Shown piece after piece: positions 1 to 10,021 of a stretch of 64,000 nt of DNA (positions are counted from its first letter, which is position 1; the number at the start of each line of letters is the position of its first letter). The stretch covers positions 5,176,001 to 5,240,000 of the forward strand of contig JAPXFQ010001133.1 of NCBI GenBank assembly GCA_028564705.1. Direction: 5' to 3'. Position numbers and translations under genes: made by a program. Below the pieces are notes generated by a model. The model made no database searches. It was given only the letters and a program-made list of their open reading frames with translations, and had not been told where the DNA came from. The stretch is from Apricaphanius iberus. Lineage: Eukaryota > Chordata > Actinopteri > Cyprinodontiformes > Aphaniidae.

Positions 1-3000
1 CGGACACGGGTTACTGGCCTGGTGCTGTGCTGCTCTGGGGGGGTCTGGACTGGGCCTGGGGCTCGGGGTTCTGGGGCGGCGCGCCCCCCGGCTGGGGCCC
101 TGGCGGGGCTTGGCCGGGGGGGGCCGCTGCCGTCGGTGCCGGCTGGGGGGGGGCTGTGGTCAGCCGGTGGTTGGCGGGCGCTGCTGCCCTTTCCATCTCC
201 CCGGGCTGGTTCCTGTCGCTTGCTCCCCGGTGGCCGCTTGCCGCGTCCGGGCGTCGGCGAGAGGCCGTGGCGGGTGGCCGGCGTCTCCGGGCCCGATCGG
301 CTATATTCACACTGGACATGGCTCCTGGGTCTTGGTCTTAGCCCTCGCGGGGGTGCTGGGGTGGGGGGCTCTGGCCGTTGTTGGTCGGCCTCCACAGTGA
401 CAGACCAGTTGGTGGGGTGTGGGCTGGTGGGTGGACGTGCTGGGTTCTGTTGCCACCCGGCCATCGGGCGGTAGAAGCAAGGCTGGAGGATGTCGGCCTG
501 GGGATTGGCCGCCCGGGACTTCGGTCTGCTCACGGGCCTGGCGCGGCATGTCCGGGGTACCCGAGTCGGTGGTGCGCCGGGTTCCGGCCTCGGCCCGGGG
601 GTCCTCGGACGCTGGCGGTGCCTGGGGCGTCTCTTATTGGCGGGGAGGCTTTTTACCATCTAGCACAGGCGCTCTTTTTAACGGGGTGCGCTTGGGACGG
701 GAGGGGGGAGGGCGTTGAGGGTGAGGGGGGGCTAAACTCAACCTGGGTGTCTAGTGACATGTGTTTTGTTAGCAGTGTGAATGTTGGGGAGGATTTAGGT
801 ATGCCCCTGGCATGGGGGCTGGTGGATTGCCGGGGCCCCCATGGGGCTCGGCGGTACCGCTGCCGTGGGCCCCGACTGGACGTGCTGGGGCCTCCCACCC
901 CTGGTGGATCGGGCCGAACGGGGGTGCCTATTGGAGTCAGCAGGGGAGCTGGCTCCCTGGGGTTGGCAATGGTCACCCCAGTTATTTTCTCCCCATCCCC
1001 ATGCCTCTGTCCACCTGCTCCTTCATTCTACCATTCACAAGGCCTTGGGACGTGGGCACGTCACTGGGGTGCGGGATGGAGCTTCCGTCTTCGCTACCCG
1101 GTGGCGGCCTGGGTCCCGATTTTATTGAGCAATTTAGACACTACACTTGCAACATTTACAGGGAACGCACATGTAGGGACCTGGCGGTGTGGCGCCACAG
1201 GCGAGGCCCCCCCGTTGAGGTTAAACGCATCTAGACACTGAGGGCCCGGGGGGGGGAGATGGGGGTACCCGGCAGTATTCCCATGTCCCCCCCCCTCTGT
1301 TTTAAGTGCACATTAGAACAACACGCAACAACACCACATTGAGCTGGGGGAGAGAGGCTGGGGGGTCTTTCCACACCCCTGTTCGTTGGACCATCAGGGG
1401 TCGGAGCCCGGATAGAACATCACGCCGTCTGGTCGGGGTCCTGGGCTGGTGGGCTGCTCTTGCCGGTGTGGGGCCTTGGCGGTCTACTTGTCCCCGTCCT
1501 GGTGGGCAAAGGGGTCTGTCTCCTGGGTGCAGGGGCAGGGTTCTCTACTGGGGTCGTCTGTCCCTGGGCCTGGGAGTATGGAGTATAGTGTACGTATGGG
1601 GGGTATGAATGAGGGTATAGCGTCCTTTTTTCGTATGTCCTGTATTTGTAAGAATGTGTACACAAGAAAGGGAGGGTACGTATGAGTGTCTCTGTCTGTC
1701 TATGTCTACTTGTCAGGTTGGGTGTTTGGCTGCTCTCTGGCCTGATGCATCTTCTTCCCTCCCCGTCACTCCCCGTCGGTGATGGTTGCTCCTGCCCGCT
1801 GGTTGATGATGACTCTCGATGCCTGGGGCTGGGGGTCCCGGTTGCGGCCCGGCTCGGTCCTGGTGCATGTCGGGCGGGTCCTGGGTGGTCCGGTGTGTCG
1901 GGCGGCCGCTGTTTCGGGCCGATGTCCTCCTTGGATTGACTGGGGCACCTCTTATGGGGGTGCCGGGTTTGTAGAATAGGTTGGTGCCGTCCGGTGGATC
2001 GGTGGGGACCGTGCCTGGCGCCCAATCCTCCTGCCGGTTCCAGGACTTCAGCTGGCTGGTCTGTTCGCCTGGTGGGGCTGTCCGGCATTGGCTGGGCCCC
2101 TGATCTTGGCGCCCCACGTGGGGCGGGATCTGGACCCTGGAGCTGGAAGATCTGGATGTCCAGGTGCCGGCTGGGCGCGGCCTGGGGAGGGCGTACATCC
2201 GCTGTGGCTCCCTGGCGTGTGGATGTGTGGAGGCGGGCCGGGTTGTTGGCGGTGGGTACTGGTCCGGGGTGGCGGCGGCGTGTGTTGTCCGTCGGTTGGC
2301 TGCGGGTCCTCCTTGCCTGCGGCGGCGGCGGGGGACCCTTGTCGGCTGGTCACTGGTTGGGGCCCCGCTGGGGGGTGGGGTGCCCCTGGTCCCCGTGGCC
2401 TCCGGTTCCTGGTCCGGGCCCGCCCTGGCGTAGCCGGTTACCGGCGGAGCCCGTGGGCTCGTCACTGCGATCTCTCGGGCCCCAGCATCGCGGCTGGTGG
2501 GTGCTCCCCTGGGGCTTCCATCTGTTCCCCTCTTGGCGGGTGATCGACCCTGCGCTGATCCGCCTGTGGACTCTGTACTCTGTGGGACGCTGGATGCATA
2601 CATCTCTTGCCTCCTCCATGTCTGTGCCGATTCCTGTAGGACGGATTGACGGTTCCTTACACCAGCTATCAATCACTTGCATGGGGAAACCTTATTCCGA
2701 CCTGCATGCTCGCACACACATAGGTGTGGGGACATAGGTGAGGACGGACATATCTTAAGCTGAGGTTATCATCATTAGTTAGTTGTTCACAGGAGCTTAC
2801 CAGAAACATTTGTATTATGTTCATTAATCAATGCTTGTGTGTAGTGAATGTGTAATTCTTTGTTTATTCTACCAGATCCGAACTATTGGTTTGGTTCTGT
2901 ACACTTTGTTGTTTTTGTTTTGTATTACTGTTTCTCTGCCGTCCGGCAGAGGTGGAGGACTGGGATGTTTTCTTGTGTTCTTTATTTGCCTCCCTGTCTT

Positions 3001-3153
3001 GTGTCATCGGTTCGCCCCTCTGTTGGTCCGGTTTCTTTTCTTCACCTTCTTCCTTTCTCCCTTCTTGTCTCAGTTTAATGTCCATGACGTCAGGAAATTG
3101 AACCCACAGTAATCACTAATAAAGATTTTTCATACATATACATCAAGTGGCGT
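1..3153 (+). mobile_element. GC-rich 3' region of a poly(A)-type retrotransposon (probable LINE), 5' end outside window
   Basis: The first 2.7 kb is strikingly GC-rich and G/T-biased on the plus strand, unlike the AT-rich rest of the window. It then passes through a pyrimidine-rich tract (about 2890-3075) to an AATAAA at 3118. The 3' end (about 3030-3153) and an internal block (about 1758-1945) both recur, joined together and inverted, at 9707-10008, where a T-run and a 13-bp target-site duplication mark a retrotransposed copy. This shows the region is an interspersed, poly(A)-tailed retroelement. I found no reverse transcriptase or endonuclease motif in any frame, so it is read as a long non-coding 3' UTR; the coding part would lie left of the window. 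Long open frames here (e.g. 378-1241 plus, 1713-2672 minus) reflect GC composition and overlap on opposite strands. The clade is not assigned. Confidence 0.6.
3118..3123 (+). terminator. Poly(A) signal AATAAA of the GC-rich retroelement
   Basis: A canonical AATAAA sits about 30 bases before the point where the inverted copy at 9731 switches to its T-run. Cleavage near 3150 would therefore fit normal polyadenylation of the element transcript. The matching position in the inverted copy also keeps the hexamer (as TTTATT near 9763). Confidence 0.6.
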
Positions 3154-3270
3154 ACTACAGCGAAGCTGTAATACTCTGCTTGGGAAAGTAAAACTGTTGG
3201 GCTTGTACTTGGTACTCAGACACCAATTCTGAGTAGCATACTGCTAGACAGGACACGTTAAAAAAAAAAA
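3154..3270 (+). other. Unassigned 107-bp tail ending in A11, between two repeats
   Basis: This stretch follows the expected 3' end of the GC-rich element and ends with eleven A residues at 3260-3270, directly before the LTR-like repeat. It is absent from the inverted copy at 9.7 kb and from the second LTR-like copy at 33.6 kb. It could be a read-through (3'-transduced) segment carried with the retroelement, or simply older flanking DNA. Confidence 0.3.
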
Positions 3271-4556
3271 TCGGGGCACCATTCTAGCCTCTGGGCTAGA
3301 AACAAAATATGATATATAAATCCCTTTACTTAGGCACGTCACGGGGCGCCTCCTACTGACGTCGTACGCAGTACGCAGCCCCTCGCGTGCATGCGTGGAG
3401 GCGGTGTATGACGCGCAGCTTGTCGAAAAGAATGGGGGGAAGTTTTATGACCTATTGTTTAATTGAGCAGGAGGCCTGTGGTTCCTTTCTAACAAAGAAA
3501 CATCGTGGCTCTTATCCGTGAGTTAGCTTCTGCTAATAAAGACTCCCGTTGGGAAATATGGAGAAAAAGGGATTAAAATGTCCTTGCGTGCTGCGCGTTC
3601 CTGACAGGCACTCCGTGGGTGCTGACCCAAATGCCTATGACACCAACACTTACTATCAAACTAACGGAGAGGAACCAAAAATTCTACAGACTAACAATTC
3701 TGTTAACTAATAAAAGACAAAAAATACAGGAAACTTACAATCAACAAGTACAAAACTCACAAATTTACCTATAAGTAGAAACACAGCAGAGAGGAATCAC
3801 AGAGCGCTCAATCAATAATCCATCAATAATCATGCATGCATATAGTTATAAAGAAAACTTTCTAAACTCTCTTCACCCAGGTCACGGAAGATAAAGATGA
3901 AAAGGAACGCTCTTACTTCTTTTGAAAGGAGAGGGGGCTCCCAGTTGTGGAAGAAAAAGTTGGGAAAGTGAGATGTTCGGCTCGTCAGCCGTGCGGACAA
4001 AAAACAAAAGTAGGGGAATTAAGCGGATCAAAAAGAGATAGTTCGGGCCAGCCAAACTATTGGGAAAACTTGGTTGCAGGGATGGAAGGCAAAAATCCAG
4101 AACACGTGTTACGAAGGAAGATCTCTTCTCTCAGTTCCGTGGACAGAACTAAACCCCACTAAAGCGAGTTTTGAAGAGGAAGAACAATGGCTTTTTGCAC
4201 TTTTATGCTGAGTGTGGGCGCTTCGTCCCCCCCCCCAGAATGGTGTGGCCGGGGGAAAAGGGGCGTGCCGCTGAGGGGGAAAAGGAATTTGTCTGATCTT
4301 AACAATCAGACTGTCTTGGTTCCAAAATTCATTGGTGAGACCCAACAGATCTGACAACCCATATGAGACTAGCCAGGCTATGGAACACTGGCCAGGCCAT
4401 GAAAACTGATTGTTTTTCCTGTATCTGAGTTTGAATGCCCATCAGACTCCCCCTCCAAAACCCCTGAAAAAACAGAAGTTCAATCACAGAACGCTGTTCA
4501 GGTACAGATCGGGGCCATCCCTCCCAACCACACCTGTCCAGGTCTCGATTTCATTA
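3271..4556 (-). mobile_element. LTR-like interspersed repeat, copy 1 (minus orientation)
   Basis: The left part shares three ordered blocks with a second copy at 33.6 kb: AGCCTCTGGGCTAGAAA (3286-3302), a block around 3331-3362 centred on a CACGTCA/GCGC motif ending in TGACGT, and CCCCTCGCGTGCA (about 3378). The spacing between blocks differs between copies (about 30 bp here, 270 bp there). Read on the minus strand, a TATA-like GCATAAAAGTGC lies near 4200, followed by a long leader-like stretch, so the repeat resembles an LTR or retroelement control region. The right boundary (near 4556) rests on recalled similarity to a teleost repeat. No gag, pol or env remnant is seen. Superfamily is unassigned. 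Confidence 0.45.
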
Positions 4557-4579
4557 CCCGTGTGAGTGGTGGAATCCCT

Positions 4580-5075
4580 CAGCAGAACTCCCTGCTACCC
4601 TGCTAACCGTTCCACTTGTGTCTTTCTTATTCACATACATATATTTTGTTTTGCTTCAACTAATCGTCATTCCTCTCTTTTCCAGTGCATGCTTCCACCT
4701 CTCTATCTTTTCCTCTAGCTGAACCCTGCTCGCACTGCAGATCACAATGTAATCTGCAAACATCATAGTCCATATAAACTCTTATTCAACCTCATCTGTC
4801 AGCCTGTCTATCACCAAAGCAAATAAGAGGCTTAGAGCTGATCTGGGATGCAGCCCACCTCCAGCTTGAACTCCTCTGTCACTTTTACAGCACACCTCAC
4901 TGCTCTCTCATAGCTCTCATTGATGTCTTACACAACTCCAATATACTTTTCTGCTACTCCAGACCACCTCATGCAATACCACAGCTCTTCTCTCGGCACC
5001 CTGTCATATCTCTAAATCTACAAAGACATGATACAGCTCACTCTGACCTTCTCTTTTCATTCTCCACATGAAACC
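4580..5075 (-). pseudogene. RTE-type LINE reverse transcriptase fragment, inactivated
   Basis: Minus-strand translation gives an ordered set of reverse-transcriptase segments: a degenerate LEKAYDRVP-like block (about 5020), CMRWSGVAEKY, RAVRCAV, a VEVGLHQG-like block, and MMFADYIVICS at the catalytic box. In the family this box reads FADD; here the second aspartate is Tyr (codons 4749-4760), which removes a metal ligand. A small deletion destroys the AYD block, a single-base shift breaks the region after the VG motif, and further stops occur. About 165 codons of the roughly 1000-codon ORF2 remain, with no 5' endonuclease or 3' tail. Identification is by recalled similarity to fish RTE elements. 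It lies beside the LTR-like repeat but is unrelated to it. Confidence 0.75.
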
Positions 5076-5837
5076 GTACTTTTACTTTTTGTGAATAACT
5101 ACTGAACTGATAATAAAATCAGTGTGAATCCAGCTGGTAAAGGTATGTTTTCATTGTCAAGGAATCCAAAAACATTAGAATTATACCATAACATTTGAGG
5201 ATAATCTTATACTGAAGTAGTTGCTAAAGAAGTTGGGCCAGCATCTTGTGCATCAATATAATTATTTGCTTGTCTCTCAACGGTTTCTAGCTATCGTTCA
5301 CATGTTTGATTGAAATGTACTTAAGCATCAGTTACATCAAATATATCAATATTAGACTGTTACAGCCAATAAAACAGCAACACATAAGCTTGACGAAGGA
5401 CAATGAAGGACCAATAAGTATCTCTAGTGTTTAAGGATCTCATGCCGTGATCATATATTCAGTTGCCTAAACATATAACTAAATGCACACACACAGATAT
5501 GAGTTCAAGGCATGTGATTGGCTTTCCTTAATATTACATTTCTTATTCTCATCTCCCAGCCTTATCCCACCTTCTTGCTACTCTGGTCATGCTTAAATTC
5601 CAAAGACCAAAGACTTTCTGTTCTCACATCTTTGTCCTTCCAATCATGCTTTCCTGATCTCTCTCTCTCCCAATTTCCACACTTCATTTTTTGTCATTCA
5701 CTCTATTAAGTGATGAGTTTGAATAATTCAATTAACCTCCTCACAAATCGAACTTGGGTGGTGGTAGTAGTCGACAGGGAGTGTCCATGGCAACACTTTT
5801 ATAAGAAGCCATGTGATGCTATTTCCTGTGGTTGTGT
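5076..5837. other. AT-rich non-coding stretch
   Basis: I see no gene, RNA or classifiable repeat here. Short open frames such as 5518-5709 have no recognisable motif. Confidence 0.5.
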
Positions 5838-5838
5838 A

Positions 5839-5898
<60 letters not shown>

Positions 5899-5904
5899 CA
5901 AGAG
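5838..5904. repeat. Compound (TG)n-(GA)n microsatellite
   Basis: A run of TG dinucleotides (about 5841-5872) passes directly into a run of GA dinucleotides to about 5898. It accounts for the THTHTH and SLSLSL stretches in the minus-strand open frame 5728-6207, which is therefore not a gene. Confidence 0.97.
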
Positions 5905-6700
5905 AGAATGTGTGCATGTTAAAGCAAAGCAGCTGACAGGTGAACACAAACCTGATCCAACCAGTCTTTCAGAGCTTTTCAATAATAGGTGAATGTGCAT
6001 GTCTTGTGTTCTCAGTTGGTTCTGCTGATTGGACTTTAGATAGAAAGTTTCATTTGAATGAGATTCAAAAGAAGATCTAAAATGAAAGCTTTCCTTCCTG
6101 CTCCTGCTGAGCATTGACCAGTGGACAAACTGCCTCCTTCTGCATGGCTGCTTGGCAGCCAGCATCCAGTCAAAACACAAGAATAGCCTTTCAAAGTTGA
6201 ACAACACTGTTGTGTTCTGGTTTATCTACTTTTTTTTAGAAACATTCATTTAAGAAATGGTGGATTACATATTTTCTTGAAATGTTTTTAGAAAAAAATA
6301 TTAGATTGTTTAATTAGCTGGAATAAATTATTAGTTGGGATAAGAATATACTTGGACATATAAATAGTTGACAATTACTGAGGAGGCACAATGTTTATGT
6401 TTAAATCCAAAAGGTAGCTGGTTAAATCCAAAACGTCTGGTGTTAAAGGATTCATAACTTGACATTTTTGCTTTTCCAAGTGAAAACATGTGTCTTATGG
6501 TTTCCTAATTGTACACTGGCCAGGAAGCCAATTTTTTTATTTTTTTTTAAATGGAGCGGGTTTTTTTACCCATGGCTTCAACCAGCCTACGTGCACACCA
6601 CGTGCATAAACCAGATCTCAGTTTCTCTCCCATGTTGACATCAAACCAGGAAGATATATCAAATATGGACACTGCAGAGTAATGCTACTGGATGCTCGCG
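5905..6700. other. Non-coding stretch with no recognised feature
   Basis: AT-rich DNA with short T-runs (about 6530-6550). No coding or repeat signature was recognised. Confidence 0.5.
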
Positions 6701-6954
6701 CCACCCCTCTTGCTCCACCCCTCACATTCAGTTTAGTGCCGGGGCACCATTACTGAATTCAGCTTGGTTCACACCAGCCACGGAAGCGGTGCGGAACAGA
6801 GACCTCTTCCATTCTGTACCCTTGTTAACCTAAAGTGTAGTTCACACTAGACGTCAAGTGCCGTGAAACGGTCGTTTCAGCATCTAGTCTATTTTTTGCA
6901 TTTGGATTAGGAGTAGGCTATGAACTTGAACATGGAAAATTTAGAAACGAGTTG

Positions 6955-7177
6955 CACATGTGAGTTGCTCTGTTGTTGACTCCCCAACTGGAAAAAGCTA
7001 CCAGGGACTAGTGGATTAAATTAATATTTAATTATGCCGTTCCTGGCTGAAATCCTCCCAACTGGAATGAGGGTCTGTGCTAAGCATTTTAAGCCAGAAT
7101 GCTTTGCTAATTTAGAACAAGATCAGGCGTTGGTGCCTTCGAACCTCCATTTGGAAAGAGGGGGCATTGAGGTTTAG
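6955..7177 (+). pseudogene. THAP-type zinc-finger fragment, probably of a DNA transposon
   Basis: In the frame starting at ATG 7067 the translation MRVCAKHFKPECF is a good match to the end of a THAP domain, where C-x2-H provides the last two zinc ligands and is followed by F and an acidic-Cys/Asp-Phe motif. The frame stays open for about 36 codons to a stop near 7176. Upstream (about 6955-7060) a degenerate stretch containing CxxxxCC in the same general region has stops, so the first half of the finger is decayed. THAP fingers occur in host THAP proteins and in P-, Kolobok- and some PIF-type transposases. Flanking motifs such as TTCACACTAG (about 6842) look like DNA-transposon ends, favouring a transposon source. 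A chance match cannot be excluded. Confidence 0.42.
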
Positions 7178-9693
7178 TCATAACTTGAGCCATGTTGTCC
7201 TTTTGGAGTGAGACACTGAAGCAGAGTCTACGGTGTCAACCCCATTCCTTTCTGCTACCAATCAATGCACCCCTCATTTGTGTTAGTTTAATGACCATCC
7301 GCTAAAGGCAAAATATAGCACGTAATCTCATGAGACTAAACTGTGTTTAGAAAAAAGGGGCAGAAAAGCACAATTTTCATTTCTTTTTTCACTCACATTT
7401 TTTTGAATGGCCTGAAAGACTATAACAGTGTGCGCTTAACCACTGCAGTAATAGGTTATGACTCCTTTAAGTGCTGTTGAAAACAAACACTTGACAGACA
7501 ATTAAGTTGGTTTCTATTATTCAAATTAAGATAAATTCATTAAATACTATTAAAAGATAAATTACTAAACTGAAGATTACTCAGCTCACTGACTTGAAGC
7601 TTAGGTGAATAATCATGAATCATCAATTGTGTAATGGAAGCTGGAACTGTAGAAAATAAACAAAGCATGAGTAGCGAACATTTGAACAAGAATTGAGGTT
7701 ACTATACAAATTAAATTGCCCTTACTAAACATTCCAATGGTAAAAAATCTGGAGCCTCAATCCGAAATGTTGTAAAAACTGAACAAGAAAACATTTCAAG
7801 CAGGTATAGTCCAACATTAATAGAGCTGTTTAAACTGTGAGTCATGTAGATGCTGCATGTTCTTAATTTTGTCAATATTTAAGTTTGATTTACAGTATAT
7901 GGTCTCTGTTTCTGTTTATGCTTTGCCTATAACATTTGTGTTTCTATTACTCGTGTCATGTACACTATGTCCTGGCCAGCTGTGGCTGATGGAAGCACTC
8001 GATGGAATGAACTGGTTTATGCTGCCAATAGTGTGCAGTTTTGCTGATTTCTACATTCTATCTGAACTCCTTATTTTCAAGTTACATAAATCTAAAATCA
8101 GCACATCAGATAAATGAAACTTATGTCTTTTTTATTTTGAATGACATGAAGCCCAATGTCTAAACCTGAAGAATTTTTTATTAAGGAAATCGTTTTGGAA
8201 AATGGTCTCAGTTACTGTGGGTCAAAAAGGCTGTGGCCTCTTTGTCCTGAAAGGCTGCAGATTGTAGAATACATACAGGTACAATGTTCCTTTTTCTGAA
8301 TATAAAAAAAGATAAATAATTGATTAATCAAATAGAGAACTCTCCCAGCTTCACTGAGAATATAAAATGCTTCGTTAATTCTTGGTTTTCAGACAGCAGT
8401 TAAATTATTAACAATAGAAAAGGGTGCATTCATCAGTAGACTGAATTTTACTCTAGCACTATATTAGTTTCTGTTTTGTATTTTACAAATGGCAGCTTCA
8501 CTGACCATTTAATCCTTTAGGTTTAATCGGAGATATGTGGTTTCTGCAAAAATACAGTCTAAGACCTCTTCTGGAATTTCAGTGATGGTTTTGTTTGGAT
8601 GTTGCTGTGACATCCCATAGTTTGGTAGCAATTATATCTATTTTGCTAATGATTGAGTGGTTACATTTTTTTTTGATGTATGAAAAAAATGATGCAAACT
8701 TAAAATGATTAGAATAAGTTATATTTTAAAATGTTTTGTTGTAAATATGATTCGGCAGTAATTACAGTAGGTGATCAGCTGAGATTGGAGCTTGAGTTTG
8801 CTTCTCTCGAACTTAGTGAAGTGTATACAAATAAGTCATTCTAACTGTGTTGTTACTCACTGCACATGCAAGTTCTCTGTAATGTTTCTCGACAGTACGT
8901 ATCAGAAGTAAATAGAGCTAACATAGCTATTTAAGAGTTACCAGCAGCTTCCAAGTTAATCTTTTTAATTTGTTAATTTCATCAGGTTGCCATTTTGCAA
9001 GTAAGCCACCGATTACAGTTCGACAGGTTTATATACATAAATGGAGCACTATATTTATTAGCCAGGGAGATTTGTGGATTTGCCACTGAGCAACTATTTG
9101 TTCATAACAACCTGTTGATATTTGTTGTAGCCTCATAATAATGAGCAGACTATTCTAAAATCTTAGAATAAATCTAAGATATAATTCTGTGTTGAATTAC
9201 TTATTTCACAACAACGTAAACATTATTAAGCTCAAACACATTTTCATATCACTGATTATATAACATAATTGCAAAGATAATAAGGAATCTTCAAAATAAA
9301 GATGTCCCTGTAATGTTTAGCTATAAGTTCAATATTCACTGTTATTCACTCACTAAGGTTGCCTTCTGCTCTTTATTTTGTTATTTACTTGGCACCTTGG
9401 AATGCACAGAAAAATAAATAGATTCAGAACATGGTTACCTAATAATTTTTGCGAATCCCCTGTTTTAATGTAAGGAGTAGAAATGTCACGTCCTAAAAGC
9501 ATTATATAGTAAAGTAATTGAAAATCTGTGTATGGTGAGTTCCTCTTTATACATAAATTGAAGTAAATAATAGTTTATAATATAGTAAATAACCCTAACT
9601 GAGGCAAGTGAGGCTTGCAGTGATTTACATGTTGTTCTGGGCACCTTTGGATGCTTCTGGAAGAGTCATCAGTGTGCTCTTGGAATAATGTTG
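7178..9693. other. AT-rich gene-free stretch
   Basis: About 2.5 kb with no recognisable gene, RNA or repeat. The open frame 7857-8117 is hydrophobic, lacks motifs and has low-complexity composition; it is not called as a gene. Confidence 0.5.
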
Positions 9694-9706
9694 GGGAGGC
9701 TTGTTC
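9694..9706. repeat. Target-site duplication, left copy
   Basis: GGGAGGCTTGTTC is repeated exactly at 10009-10021 on the other side of the retroelement copy. Thirteen bases is in the usual range for target-primed reverse transcription. Confidence 0.85.
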
Positions 9707-10008
9707 CTTTTCTTTTTCTTTTTTTTTTTTACTCCACTTGATATATATGTATGAGAAATCTTTATTAGTTTTTACTGTGGGTTGAATTTCTTGAGGTTAT
9801 GGGCACGAAATTGAGATGAAAAAGGAAGAAAGAAAGAAGATGATCCAATTTAATCCAAGGAGGACTTCGGCCTGAAACATCGGCCGCCCGACACACGGGC
9901 CCACCCAGGTCCAGCCAGGCCTGCACCAGGGCCAAGCTGGGCCGCTTCCGGGCCCCCAGACATCGAGAGCCACCAATGACGAGTGGGAAGGGGCATCCGT
10001 CATTGACA
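9707..10008 (-). mobile_element. Inverted, internally deleted short copy of the GC-rich retroelement
   Basis: Read on the minus strand this contains two pieces of the 1-3153 element: an internal GC-rich block (10008 down to about 9845, matching 1758-1945) joined to the element's 3' end (about 9840 down to 9731, matching about 3030-3153). It ends in an A-rich tail, seen here as the T-run 9707-9730. A 13-bp exact duplication flanks it. The order and tail are those of a 5'-truncated LINE insertion, and about 1 kb between the two blocks is missing. The loss may have happened during insertion, by RNA splicing, or in the source copy. Both blocks have scattered substitutions, so it is not recent. 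Confidence 0.8.
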
Positions 10009-10021
10009 GGGAGGCTTGTTC
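10009..10021. repeat. Target-site duplication, right copy
   Basis: Exact second copy of GGGAGGCTTGTTC from 9694-9706; the element occupies the bases between them. Confidence 0.85.

Noticed and set aside
2107..2124. TGGCGCCCCACGTGGGGC, one base different from a tRNA-Lys primer binding site
   Set aside because: It is not preceded by an LTR end (CA) and lies within the GC-rich retroelement; most of it is a self-complementary CCCCACGTGGGG, which arises easily in such composition.
378..2672. Long open frames on both strands (up to 319 codons) in the GC-rich region
   Set aside because: They overlap on opposite strands, are low-complexity Pro/Arg/Gly-rich and follow from few AT-rich stop codons; no domain is seen and the region is a dispersed repeat.
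5728..6207. 159-codon minus-strand open frame
   Set aside because: A third of it is the translated TG/GA microsatellite and the rest has no motif.
7857..8117. Hydrophobic 86-codon open frame
   Set aside because: Phe/Leu/Ile-rich composition is what AT-rich DNA gives by chance; no initiation or splice context.
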